Shown here: positions 31,998-43,790 of the stretch, piece after piece
Layout: every line of letters starts with the position of its first letter
Position numbering within the stretch: position 1 is the first letter of the stretch
Made by a program: the position numbers and the translations under genes
The notes under the pieces: model-generated
Seen by the model: only the letters and a program-made list of their open reading frames with translations
What the model was told of the DNA's origin: nothing
The model's database searches: none
Assembly (NCBI GenBank): GCA_018398765.1
Contig: JAHBMJ010000392.1
Location: 1-49,930 of the forward strand
Direction of reading: 5' to 3'
Source of the DNA: Chromera velia
Taxonomy: Eukaryota > Sar > Chromeraceae
Length of the DNA stretch: 49,930 nt

Positions 31998-32690
31998 GTT
32001 AGTGATTGACTAACTGACTGACTGACTGACTGACTGACTGACTGACTGACTGACTGACTGACTGACTGACTGACTGACTGACTGACTGACTCACTGACTC
32101 ACTGACTCACTGACTCACTGACTCACTGACTCACGGACGGACGGACGGACGGACGGACGGACGGACGGACTGACTGACTGACTGACCGACTGACTGACTG
32201 ACTGACGGACTGACTAACTGACCGACTGACTGACTGAGTGGCTAGTTGGCGGGCTCACTGACTGACTGACTGGCTGACTGACTGTCTGACTGACTGGCTG
32301 GTTGGCTGGCGGACTGACTGACTGGGTGGCTAATGATGTGCCTGACTGTGACTGCTGGCTGACTGACCAACGCGCTGAACGGCTTACGGATTCACTTACG
32401 CACTCGCCGATTGACTGCTGACTCGCTCGCTCGCAGGCTGGCTGACTGACGGTGTGTCTGACAGGCTGACAGACTGACTGGCTGACTGACTGATTGTGCA
32501 TGACTCACCGTGACTGGCTAACTGACTGGCCAACTGACTTGGTAACTGACTGACTTACTGCATGACAGACTAAACAGCTGATGCACTGTTTTACGTACAT
32601 ACCGACTGACTGCTGACTGGCTCGCTGACTGGCTAAGTCGCTGACCAACTGCATGGCCAGCTGGCTGACTGAAGGAGGAATCACTTCAGC
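31998..32690. repeat. (GACT)n satellite-like tract, about 690 bp
   Basis: Pure GACT/CTGA repeats at about 32012-32090, then (GACTCACT)n, then (GGAC)n at about 32132-32168. Beyond this lies degenerate CTGACTGACTGGCTGA-type sequence that fades out near 32690. The decay is graded from left to right. The Ser/Val/Gln-rich minus-strand frames (32214-32501, 32505-32717) are translations of it. Confidence 0.95.
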
Positions 32691-32699
32691 CCGAAGGGC

Positions 32700-33560
32700 A
32701 AGGTCACGAGAGCTCAAGATCCCCTTGTTGGCTCACTTCTTCGTGTTATATTCATTGGGGGGCAAATCAATACAGCCTATCGTGTATTCTTTGATTCTCG
32801 GAGCTGGCGTGCGGATGCACCATGCGAGCTTCTTCCCTTTTGACTGACCTTCGGCCTCTGACATGCAGCATTGAACGACTCTTGGACTCTTGTCTCCTCT
32901 TCTTCAGTCGTCATGGTAAAGAACCCAAGGGGCATGCAAGCGGCGGAGGGGTCCAGACGAGGTGAAAGACCATGAGAGTTGGAGGGAGGTGGAGGACAAC
33001 GGACATCGGTGAGTCCTCTCCCCATGCGCACGAGCAAAACGAACCCCGGTTTTGTTGAGAGGTCGGGTCGCCGCCGCAAAAAACCCCACGAGGTGCATGC
33101 ATGTATCGTCTATAGCTATTTTGGGCTTGCAGTCTCTGCATGGACGCCGCCGCCATATATGCAAAAAATTAATAGGACTTGCAAGTTGCAAGCTATATAG
33201 GCTCACAAAAAATCAAAAAAAAAATCTCACGCATGCATGCGTGCATGCGCGCATGTTAGTGCATGTGTGTGCATATGTATACGTATTTCTTTTCAAATTA
33301 ATTCAACCCGTCTCGCTTCGCCGGTATGTATTAATATATACACGTGGGGTCAACCCTCGATGGCTCATCCAATTAAGATCGACCTTATACTTCGCACAGA
33401 AGGGTACAGGGGGAAAAAGGCAGGTGTGTTTTTCCTCGGGTTACGATCTTTCTATCAACAGTCTGAGGAAAGTCTTGTTGCGGTTGACACATCCAACACA
33501 ACTTGAATCGACACGCCTTCGCTCAGCCCAGTTGCTCCATTACAAGAGGTTGTAACTTCC
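32700..33560. other. No gene recognised; purine-pyrimidine alternating patch at 33226-33290
   Basis: Short frames only. 33226-33290 is made of 'gcatgcatgcgtgcatgcgc' and 'gtgcatgtgtgtgcatatgt', an alternating purine/pyrimidine run of the kind that can form Z-DNA and that contains several GCATGC palindromes. Confidence 0.5.
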
Positions 33561-33566
33561 ACAAGA

Positions 33567-33839
33567 TTGGTGACGATGATTGTGGGCAGGCTGCTGTTTG
33601 GTGTTTTCGTCGCTCTCTGCCTGACTGCCATGGGAAACGGAACCAGTCTGGAGCAAAAGCTGAAGAAGAGATTTTCTGAGAAGGCCATGGGTGACTTGTT
33701 TTTTCTGAGGAGGTCTCAAGAAGAAGCAGCGAGGCAGAAGGAGGCAAACCCTCCCCCACCTCCACCCCCGAAGCCCCAGCAGACCCCAAAACAAGATGGA
33801 GGGATGGCAGGCAATGGCCCTTGGTGGACCTTCGTGTGA
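33567..33839 (+). CDS. Possible small secreted protein, 90 aa
   Basis: The frame starts with MVTMIVGRLLFGVFVALC and continues to Ala-Met-Gly-Asn-Gly, which has the basic, hydrophobic and polar regions of a signal peptide with a plausible cleavage near residue 23-25. A charged helix follows (LEQKLKKRFSEKAMGDLFF, then RRSQEEAARQKEA). Next come a seven-Pro run, a Lys/Gln/Pro segment and the C-terminus GNGPWWTFV. The ATG at residue 4 is an alternative start. I know no family. No introns are needed, and its composition is unlike the surrounding repeats. It could also be one exon of a larger gene. Confidence 0.4.
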   Translation: MVTMIVGRLLFGVFVALCLTAMGNGTSLEQKLKKRFSEKAMGDLFFLRRSQEEAARQKEANPPPPPPPKPQQTPKQDGGMAGNGPWWTFV

Positions 33840-33849
33840 AGGCCCTTAG

Positions 33850-34440
33850 GCCGGGGAACTTATTGAGGATTTCTCCAAGCGATATCCGGTGGTCATCTTT
33901 TGTGAAGTGCATGCATGTCACAGATTGCATAGACATGCAACTCTTCTACGGTTTGTTGACCTCGAGGGCAGACAGGTGTCAACAGGGTGTTATAGCCAGA
34001 AGGGTCTGCGCAACAGGTTGTGTCTCCCGCCTGATGTGTATCGTTACAAGGAGACAAGACCTGCAACTTCAAAGCCTTCGCACGGAATGAGATCACAATC
34101 CTACTTCGCAGCTGCATCACTGAGAGTGCTTGGCCTGATGCCCTCACTGCTCACCGCGGGGGCCATTCAAGAGCACCGCATGTAGATGAAGACAATTAAA
34201 CGTCTCGACACACGGATGGAGCGCGGCATGCATGCCACAATGTCATGCTAGTCTATCCTGACCCTCGCACTTTTGTGTCGGCGAGACGCTCTGGAAAAAG
34301 TCAGTGGACGACGGAACTGCGGATGGGTCGGGATCGGTTTCATTCTGAATTCTATGTCAGTGTGCTGACTGTCAGTGAGTCAAAGACCGACTAACTCCTC
34401 AGACTCAATGGTCGGGCGATTACTGGCAGCAAGTGCAAAC
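33850..34440. other. No gene recognised
   Basis: Both strands carry frames of 84-98 codons at 33821-34185 without recognisable domains. Nothing else is visible. Confidence 0.35.
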
Positions 34441-34449
34441 ATTGAAGTA

Positions 34450-34690
34450 ATACTCATCCATTCATTCATGCATTCCTTCATTCATTCCTTTCAGTTTATT
34501 TATTCCTTCGACTTCATTCAATTACCTATTCATTCTTTCAAGTTCATTCATTTTTTTATTCAATCATTCATCCATTCATTCAATGACATCCATTCAAGTT
34601 CATTTATTGAACTTTCATTGAATTTCATTCATTCGTTCATACACTCATTCATTCATTCATTCATTTATTCATTCATTCATTCGTTCCTTG
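34450..34690. repeat. (ATTC)n degenerate tract
   Basis: Repeats of ATTC with ATTT, AGTT and CTTC variants over about 240 bp. The Ile/His/Ser/Phe-rich plus-strand frame across it is a shadow. Confidence 0.95.
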
Positions 34691-34699
34691 AATTTCGTT

Positions 34700-35410
34700 T
34701 AATTAATACCATTCTAGAATTCATCAAAAAATAAAAGTTTATAACAGAAATTCAGTTTTCCCTAGAAGAAAACTTTAAACTTGAATTCTATTAATTCTAT
34801 ACAATGATGTACTAGCTACTATAAAATTATTTTGTTTTTTTTCTATAAATTCAATAGGTGCTCCGGGGTTTTCACAATTGATGAAACAAAAAAAAAAAAT
34901 CGGCGCATTACGCGTGTTTCACGGTTACATTTCAATAACAGATCTTGAACGAAACCTCTGTCTTCAGTAGTCTTCAATCAGTGGTATTCTAGATCTGGCT
35001 AGAGATCTGGTGACACATGCACCTGATGTAGAACTAGATATAAGATCTGGTCTGTTTTAACACTTTCTATGACCCTTATATAGATATTAATGAAACAAAA
35101 GTCACTATCAGCTTGAGACTCACTAAAAAGTGGAAAACGTATTATTATGATCATTCAAAATGATCTCATATCTTTTAAAATTGATTCAAACAACGGTCTG
35201 ACAACCGACAAATCGAATTCTTCGATGTAGACTGACACTCTACGTTTTTTTATAAGCAGAAGCTTTACCCAATGGGAATGACCCAGATAAGATGGGCCAG
35301 AGTGACTATGTGATCGATTGATTGCCGCTGTGATCGACGTACAGATCGCGACGTCGCTCCTCTTCATGCGAAGGAGCTGCCGATCAGAAAACATTCAGGC
35401 AGGTGAAGAA
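34700..35410. other. AT-rich stretch, no gene
   Basis: Low GC with A- and T-runs. A minus-strand frame of 79 codons (35155-35394; VKLLLIKKRRVSVYIEEFDL) has ordinary composition but no recognised family and is probably chance or a relic. Confidence 0.4.
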
Positions 35411-35414
35411 GCGC

Positions 35415-38210
35415 ATGCATGCAGGCATGCTTACTTGGACGGACGCCAGTGCCCAAGGCATGCCGCTGCATGGCGACAGATAGACGTTCAGTCTGACTGA
35501 TCTACCCGTGGAGGGAAGTCGTGTGCTGCTTCAATATTGGATTATATTAGTTGGTTGAAAGAACGGGGGAAGGGTTGAGAGATCGACGCTGCATGCACGA
35601 GCGCACGGCATCTCTCCCAACCACGTGAGTGAGAAATACATCGACCGAAGGAACTTTTTCACACCCGAGCTGCATAGAAGCAAGCAAGCATACAAGCCAT
35701 TAGTCCTCCCTATCTCCCTGCCCTGCCCATGAGAGCATTTAATTACCCACCTTCCCACCTCAAACTCATGCGCCCTCCCCTTTTTCAAATCCTTCCAGTC
35801 AGGGCATGCAAGTGAACCCCCCCCACACCCTCATGCACTCACGCAGACAGACCTTCCAGTTGTCAATGACCGATCAACAAACAGCAAACCAGTCTTCCCT
35901 CACAAAGAGACACCGAGAACCCCCCTTTTTTGTTTAGCTGCGAGAGACCACACCCTCCCTCTGCCCGACACCATATCTGTCTCGGTCATCGCTGCTATCC
36001 GAAGACCCTGAATTGATTGCTTGCAGGCCGGCAAAGAACCAAAGAAAGAAAGTAAGGAAAGAACTATGCCGACCGCCTTCTGGTCTCCTTTGTCAAAGAG
36101 ACGGATGCTTTCAAGAGGCGAGGAATCTTTTCCCTCTGTCTGTCTGTCTGTCTCCAGCTCTCACGGCGCCGAAGAAAAGGACGGAAGGAAGGAAGGAAGG
36201 AGAATTGACCCTGCGTGCAGGCAATCTCATTCCCCCCCCCCGGTCTCCCTGCTCCAATACCCTTCCTTCCTCTAGAGTAGAGGAGCACGGTGTTTGTTTG
36301 TTTGTGCTCATCATTTGACAACCGCGTGCCGAACGGCAACCCGCAGCGATGTAAACAGACTGAAAGACAAACAGATAAACAGACACACATACACAGAGAA
36401 GAGTCACCAACCTGGTCCCCTCTCTTCCTTCCACCCTCCTTCCTTCCCGTCTCTCCTGCTTGCAGGAGGAGCCGGTCTCATCGGTCGAACACAGAGAGAG
36501 AAAGAGAAAGAAGAAAAAGAAAACATCAAACACGCAACGTGTTATTAGAGGAGACGTCTCTGCACCGTCGGGACGAAAAATGAGAGTCAGCTCTAGACCA
36601 AGAAAAAGAGAATACCGGCAGACTTGACGGCATTTCTATGGGCGAATTGTTTGAACATCTGGATAACGGAGTCATCCATTTGTACGTCCGTTCTTCCTCC
36701 CTTTCCCCCGGCCTGCTGACTGTCCCCCTTTCTCAGACATGGACAAACGAGACGGCAGGAAACTGCGCATTCGTGTTGCCAGTTGCCGTTCTGTCTTCTC
36801 ACGCTCACCGATCCGATTCCATCGCTTTCTCTTCCTTTCTACTTATTTTGCACCCGAAGAACAAATCGGGAGGACGGGCGGATGGACGGACAGACAGTAG
36901 AAGGAACAAAAGAAATCTTGGAACATCAGAACGAACAACCTACCAAAGAGGACACACACATATGCAGAGAGAAAGAGGGAGAAAGAGGTCGTCGCACACA
37001 CACCGCCGCACACAGGAATGAATGAAGGCAGAGAGAGGACAGCATACCCGCACATTCCATCCCTACATCAAGTCAACGGGACGGCCACCCCTTCCCCCCC
37101 CGCTTGGATTCCCCCCATGCCAGAAAAAGAAAGAGAACCCCAGGCTCCGCCTCCCCACAAGGGCTTTCAGCCCGTGAAGAGAGAGGGGACAAGTCACGAG
37201 ACAAAAAAAAAAAACCATCGCCATCGGACACACATTCTAATCCGACCCCATTTCTGCACAGACTTTGATTGATGCATGTTAAATTAAAAAGGGACCCCCC
37301 TGTTCTGCCCTGCCCTGCTCTGCTCTTCTCTGCTCTCTCCCGCATGCTGAAGGCTTTGATTCCCACTGCACTCTTCGCCGTGGAAAGGAGAGGAGTGGAA
37401 ACACAAGCAGGTGTCTCGCACCGCCTCGGTTGGTGGGCCTTCTCCCTGCTCTTCTCCATTCCAGAATGCAAACCCAAGCCAAGCCAAGCAAGCTCAATTT
37501 GTCTCCAAGTCTCGTGTCTTCTATTGACCGACCAAGCTCCAAAGAAAGAAAGAAAGAGTGAAAGAACGCGCCCTTCCGAAGGGCCCTGAACAAACGCGTC
37601 GAGACGGACGGACCAACCGACCGATCGACTGACCGGACAGGCTGGAGAAGACAAACTGGCATGCCATTCTTCCCGTCTCTCCCCCCCTCTACTACGTTCC
37701 TTTGAGCTTTTGCATCTACGGTCAGTCTAGCATCATCCCCCCCCTCTCCAGGAAAACAGAGAGGGAGAAGAGGATAACGCCCTTAATGGAGAGGAGAGGC
37801 AGGAAAGGAAACCAGATGCATTCCTTTCCCCCTTTTCCATATAGTGCCTGCCACCTTGAGACAAGTAGAACGACAGGGAGGCCCCCCAAAAGAAAGAAAA
37901 GAGAGAACCAAGACCTAGCGGCAGTGCAGTAACGTGTGTTGGATGAACATCAAGATGAACATGAAGAGGGAGTACAGACAAACAGACACGACGACTAAGC
38001 CAGACCCAAAAGGCACTTCAGAAAAAGAGACAGAAAGAAATAAAGAAAGGAAGGAAGAAAGAGCGAGCAAACAGCGTAAAGGACCAAACAACACAACCAC
38101 CATCGCATCGCTGCACTAACCCAAACCCAATAGGTTCCCCCCTGCCCTCCGTTTCATGACCTCACATGCAACCCAGCCCCCCATCTACCAGGCAGTTGTT
38201 ATCCAACTAT
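35415..38210. other. Low-complexity intergenic stretch, no gene recognised
   Basis: About 2.8 kb dominated by purine-rich or pyrimidine-rich words (GAAAGA, CTTCC, short TCTG and GGAA runs at about 36137 and 36185). Frames of 60-193 codons exist on both strands (37073-37654 minus is longest) but are Ser/Arg/Gly-rich or composition-driven. Acceptor-like 'ttgcag' words occur at about 36022 and 36462, but no exon chain with donors of the local type could be built. The right end forms the 3' flank of the casein kinase gene. Confidence 0.4.
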
Positions 38211-38214
38211 TAAT

Positions 38215-41059
38215 TCACCGTCTGCCGTTGCCGCTTCCACCACCTCCACTCCCACCCCCCTTCCCCTGCATCATCCCCCCCATGTTTTGACTGCTCCCAC
38301 TCCTTCCGTGCTGCTTCCGCCTCGCCTCTTCTGCAGCTGCCGTATCGTGTGCCCCCCCCTCTCCAGACAGGCGACGCTGTTTGCTCCGAGTGGTCACTCC
38401 CACAGTATCTCCGGGCATCTGCGTTGCCTGGCCGGTTGCGTGTGCTGGAGATGTGGCGGTGATGGGACGGGACGAGTTGCCTTGGACGTTTCCACCGTTG
38501 CCCCCCCCTCCCGTGCCTCCCCGCGTCCCCGGTCTCTCCCCCGACTGCTTGTAGTATCCTCCTGACTGCCCTCCCTGCTGCCCCCCCTGCTGCTGGGCCT
38601 GCAGCTGAGCGGGGGGGATCTGGGGGGGACCGCCGGCTTGGAAGTTGGGAGGAATGTAGGGGGTGAGGGCCGAGGGACGCTGCAAGATTGCAAGTCCAAA
38701 GAGGGCAGATCAACACGGGAACGCGAGAAAGGATAGACACAAAACCGCGCAAATCTCAAAGCACAGGGACTGCAGTAAGCAGACGAGACGCCAGACAGAA
38801 ATGCAAAGCAGATGCACGACAGCCAATGCATAAATAGCTGTTGCGCCACGACCGATTCAGGACACTTTTTGAAGGAAGAAAGACCATAAGTGGGCATGTA
38901 CATCCCCGTACTCACGCACCTACAGGCACACGCTCTCATGCATCTCAAGAAAAGAAAAAATTCCTCCCCCTCCCCCCCCCCCCCCCAACCAACCGACCTT
39001 CATGTTCTGAGAGCTGCCGAGTCCTCCAGGTTGTGCCTGTCCGGGCAGATGGGACCAGTCAAACACAAAGTCATAGTGGAATCCCTCCGCGTAGAAGAGC
39101 TCCCGAAGAAGTTTCCTCAGATAATCGTAGTCGGGTTTCTCCTCGAATCGGAGCGACCGGACGGCACAAAGGTACTCCCGAAATTCCTCTGCAAGAAAAG
39201 AATAGCAGACAAACATAAAACAAGAGTTTGAAATTCCCCCCTTCTTCTTTCTTGAGGGCATGCAGAATTGAGCAAGAGGAAACCGATGATCGTCATCAGA
39301 TCCTCCGTGCTTTGCCTTTCTTTCATCAGCAGCAGCAGAGAAAAAGAGGTCGAAGATGACACACGAGAAGGGGAAGAAAAGCGATGCAGCGAGAGACAAG
39401 AACGTTCACGATTAGACGCTGTGTAGAGGCACGAACGTTCGAAGAGACCCTCACTCCAGCTCTGCGTCCCTTGACAGCTCCACAAAACAGAAAAGAAGGA
39501 CACAAACAAAAAAAGATGATTTACTGACTCGGCAGGCTTCTGCAGAGGTGCTCGATCGGTGTTCGCTGCTTTCTGTCCAGGATCTTTGCATACTTGTCCT
39601 GCTTCGTCTCCGCATTCAGGCCTTGCCAGGGAAGAGAACCACGTGCGAAGTAAATCAAGACGTATCTGCAGACGACATGCAAGGCACGAAGTCCAAGAAG
39701 AAAGAGACGCAAAAGGCCGCAGAAGGAAACGCTCCTTGCTCGCCCACACACGCATCCAACTACGGACAAAAGGGGATACGCAGCCCGGAGGGCCTGTCTC
39801 GTTTCGACATCTGTGAGTGACACAGACTCCCACTCTTCTGCGACCACAGCCCGGGACCCAATCAGCCAGTAACGCACATCTCAGCTCTGTAAGTGACCGT
39901 ACGAATTCACATGAAGTCTCTCTCATAATCGACTGAAGGGGGGCGTCTCTCTGCTGGTTTGTTTGCTTGTTTGTGTTGTGTTCAGTATCCAGACCGCGCA
40001 GCTCGAGCACATGGGAGACAAAAAAAGCAAAGCAGACTCCTCCCACCCACTCCAATCCTATCCCTTCAAGCTACGAAGCACCCAACAAACCAACCAACCA
40101 ACCGACCGACCCGAGTGCCTCCAGGTCGTCCCTTCTGGCCTGCTCAATCCCCATGTGAGTGGCAATCGAGGCGTATCTCGCTGTCCCGGTCAGAGACTTT
40201 CCCGTTCTGCAAACGGGCAGGGGAACGTACCAATACAGAGAAAGGAGGAGACTAAACCAGGACACGGAAGAAGACACCGTGGCCCAAGGCAAGTCTGCAT
40301 ACAGCCATCTTGATTAGAAAAAGGCGACTCCAAGAGACGTCTCAGTTGACGCATGTCCGTCCAGCCAGGAAACCCGAGTGCCCAATTTTCCAACCAGGAG
40401 GCAAACAAATCAACGGCCACAAGTCCGACTTCTGCACGCTTTGCAACATGGAAGCGAGCAAAACAGATCCCAACCTCCTGCACCCCACGAATACGTCCAT
40501 TAACCCACCTGTATGGAATATGCTCGTGAGTGATGCCGTCTCTGTACCTCTTGCAAAGCCCAAAGTCCAGCATGTACACCAGGGAGGCAGTGTTGGCAGG
40601 GAGAATGTCCTGCAACCGGATCAGATCAGATCAGATAAGACGGGGATAGAGCGACACACAAGAAAAGCAGCGCCTGCTCTGAAATACGCAAAACAGGCCA
40701 GGCTGAGCAGCAAGAGCAGCCAGGCCAACAGAGTGTGCAGATGGAACGCGAGCCAAGAGAAGAGAAGCCAGAGACGCAAAGAAAGCCAATGCTTTCTCTT
40801 TAACACGTCAACCGACCAACCGACCTGGGTCGCGTGTGCAGAGACAACGTTTTGCGCAGTCGACGACGAGTTGGTTGCCCTCCTCGCGTGTCTGAGTGCG
40901 GGTCTGTTGGATCCGATCAGAAAGTTGTCCGGTTTGATGTCACGATGGAGGTACGAATGCGCATGGAGAAGTTCGATCCGGTTCAGCTGCAAACAACCAA
41001 AGAAGCAAGCAGAAAAGGACTCAATCAGTGGGAAGGAGGAAAGAATCGAGAGCGACAAA

Positions 41060-41092
<33 letters not shown>

Positions 41093-41616
41093 AATAGGCC
41101 GACCAAAGGTCAAAGACATACATGCTTTGTCTGAGGAAGTCGGTCTGTCCTTCTCTTCTCTTACCTCATCGGCCACCTGTTTTACCCGTCTCCTTTCCTT
41201 CCACCCCACACACTTATCTGTCGGAGTTCAACCCTCTTCCTCTATCCCACGCCCTTCTACTTTCCTCTCTATATCCCTCGCCCTTCTGCGTTCTTCTCCT
41301 CCGGAACCCCAACATACAAAACAGACAGATAGACAGTCAAAAAGCAAACAGACAGACCATTTGGTCAGCCAACATGAGTACAGTCTTGAGGGAGAATCTT
41401 CGGTGACAGCAGGTGAAGAGCTCCTCCAGGGAAGGCCCCAGAAGTTCAATCACAATGCACGTCCACTCGCCCTCGTGCCCCCACCAGTAAATTCCCGGAA
41501 TGCCGACTGCACAAACACGGGGAGAAACAGAGAGAAAAGAAAACGCAAACTATAAAGGAAGTGGAAGCATCTGTCAATCGGGGCCGATTCCTTTGCAGGG
41601 CCTCAACTGAGCCAGC

Positions 41617-41650
<34 letters not shown>

Positions 41651-42478
41651 GCACAGATATGCCTACAGAAGAGGGAACCTCGAGTTCGCTTCTCCTCATG
41701 TTTGGTGTCCTAGGCCTCGCATGCTTGAATCAGTACACTTGGCCTTCCTCTCTTAACTTATTGTGTAGTGTCACGATTGAATGCGTACATGCCTCACAGT
41801 CTCTCCCTCCCGAGACAGCCATAATGAAGCTTCCGTCCTCTTCCTCTTCTCTTCTCTCTGCTCGTTCGCACCTCAGGGCATAGAAAGCCGGACTCTCCCG
41901 ATCAAAAGAGAAAGAGACTGACGTTGGCCGCCCAGCATCTTGTAAATCTTGGCCTCATACAGCAGCTGCGGGTGTTTACACTTCAGGGGTTCCTGCAAAG
42001 GAAAAGGAGGGAAGAAGAACAGCAGTGACATACGAAATCGCAAAAAGAAGACCCAAGAACCAGGAGCCTTGACCCAAGACGCCAAAAGAAACATCAACCA
42101 CACGACCGACTGACCAGCTTGATGGCGATCTCCTCCCCAGAAGACACGTGAGTTCCTGCACATACTCATTCAGGCACAAGCAGACTTTTCACAAAAAGAC
42201 AAGATGTCAACCCAGTGGAAGGAAAATTTGAAACTTGCTGAGCAGGGGACACAGAGGAGCACATCGAGGGGAGAGCATGTCACAGAAGAAGAAACCTGGA
42301 GCGTAGCTGCACGCAAGCAAGAAAAGCGACGCCAATCCGTTCCCCTTCGCAAACTTCACCTACCGGTATGAATCTGCCCGAAAGATCCACTGCCGATTTT
42401 CCTTCCCACTCTGTATTTTCCTCCCGCGACCGTCTTCGGGGGAGCGGGCAGCTTCTCGTCCGAAGGTGACTTCTCCAT
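38215..42478 (-). CDS. CK1: Casein kinase 1 (CK1 family Ser/Thr protein kinase), ten exons, 508 aa
   Basis: Exons in order: 42478-42364, 42155-42115, 41992-41923, 41506-41358, 40986-40825, 40609-40509, 40206-40111, 39665-39529, 39188-38998 and 38679-38215. They total 1527 bases, all joining in frame. The product shows GSGSFG (29-34), AIKL with the catalytic Lys51, [13 protein letters not shown] (58-70), HRDIKPDN (139-146), DFG (194-196), [10 protein letters not shown] and RRDDLE. These are CK1 hallmarks, including the family's SIN-type activation segment instead of APE. It also has [15 protein letters not shown]1 enzymes phosphorylate acidic or primed Ser/Thr sites in signalling, trafficking and clock control. 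About 30 extra residues lie between NFLIG and DFG (about 151-179), encoded at the end of exon 5; the donor there is the least certain junction. The tail (355-508) is Gly/Gln/Ser-rich. Confidence 0.92.
41069..41092. repeat. (GA)12 microsatellite in CK1 intron 4
   Basis: Pure GA repeat preceded by an A run, lying between exons 4 and 5 of the kinase gene. Confidence 0.95.
41618..41648. repeat. (CT)n microsatellite in CK1 intron 3
   Basis: About 30 bp of CT repeats between exons 3 and 4 of the kinase gene. On the transcribed strand this is GA, as in intron 4. Confidence 0.95.
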
Positions 42479-42967
42479 CGTAGAATGCTCTTACTCTATG
42501 CCAGGGACGAGAAAAGTTCAAGCAACTTCGGCTGTTGGCTTTTCAAGGTAAGACTGTCAGACTGCTTCCATCCCCATAGGCAACACCCCTGTGTCGGTAT
42601 CTGACTTTTGAATTCAGATGGCGCAGAGAACGACCCTGGAGGATCACGGGGCTCGGTAGAGGCTGCAAGAGCGAGCGACTGCCGAGGAAAGTACACAACT
42701 GCGAGGTGTCTCCTACGTACGACCAACTTTTATCTGACTACTGCCTTTCTCTGACTGGCAATTAATTGGTCGACGAACGAACGATCGAAGTCATGCACGC
42801 GTACGTGATCGTACGTGCACAGACTGTCCCTCTTGCCGGACCACTCGCACAAGGTACCAAAGCTGACTTTGCGGGGCCAAAATTGCCGCCAAATTAATGA
42901 TTTTTCAGCGCTATCAGACTGATCGAAGCCATGCATGCAAAATCATTGCGCACGCATGCACAATTCG

Positions 42968-43268
42968 TGGCCCCGGATCGAGGGCGGAGCGTCGGGAGCG
43001 AGGCTTGAAACATGTTCGCACGGAGCTCTCCGCCCGGGGGGCACTTAATCCCCCGCGACTCCTTTCCTCCGATCGACACCTGAGGCGACGCTCGCACACA
43101 GGCCCCGGCATGCCCTCACAACTGCGTGCAGCGGCCCCTGCCTGGGTTCCATGCACACCGACGTATGTATGCATGGCCCATTAGCCCCGCGGAGGGCGGA
43201 GCTGTAATTCATTTATGCCCTCCGGGGCCTTCGGAGTTGCGAGCGGAGCGAGCGGCTCTGTAACTGTA
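42968..43268. repeat. Dispersed repeat (pairs with 487-573 and 1282-1414)
   Basis: The left part (42968-43114) shares 'cttgaaacatgttcg' and 'gctcgcacaca' blocks with 487-573. The right part (43120-43268) is the second copy of 1282-1414. In this copy the two blocks are adjacent, while near the window start they are separated by the 0.7-kb inverted repeat, as if that structure had been inserted between them. It lies about 500 bp upstream of the CK1 start. Confidence 0.85.
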
Positions 43269-43269
43269 G

Positions 43270-43790
43270 TGCATATGATCTAATTCGTACACGGCGATAC
43301 GTATATAGTGCATGACAGTGATTTAATTCGTATATATATGTATATAGGTCTCGATCTGTCATAAGAATAGCTGACCTTAGCCTGCGCCTTCCTTCTGTTT
43401 TGATTAACAACGTTCATCTTGTCAGTGGACTTGCAGAAACGACTACATTATAACCGATTTTCCAATTAAAACCTCTTCGCTACAAACCACACGTTTCATT
43501 CGTACAACACGCTCTGCAATACTTTGTTGTGTACGCGTCATTCTGCTGAGGGAACACTGAACAGGTTTTTGCTGTCCGTGTGGTAACTCACTCATTTGTG
43601 CAACTCATGAATCAATCTGAAAAGCTAGCTGAAAAGGGAAACTGACACAGACTGCCTAACCAACACTATCAAGAAAAAGGAGAGAAGGTTTATATCTATA
43701 TATACATTCAATTTGTTAAGCAGGTATGCAATAGTTGCAACACGCACGTGACCAGCATGCCTGTTGACCTTTTCATGTCCATCTGCTCCT
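43270..43790. other. Spacer between repeat and kinase relic
   Basis: AT-rich, with short 'tatatatatg' runs; no gene recognised. Confidence 0.4.

Noticed and set aside
32214-32717. Ser/Val/Gln-rich minus-strand frames
   Set aside because: Translations of degenerate GACT repeats.
39117-40055. 312-codon minus-strand frame overlapping CK1 exons 8 and 9
   Set aside because: It is in the wrong frame for the kinase motifs, which splice cleanly in another frame.
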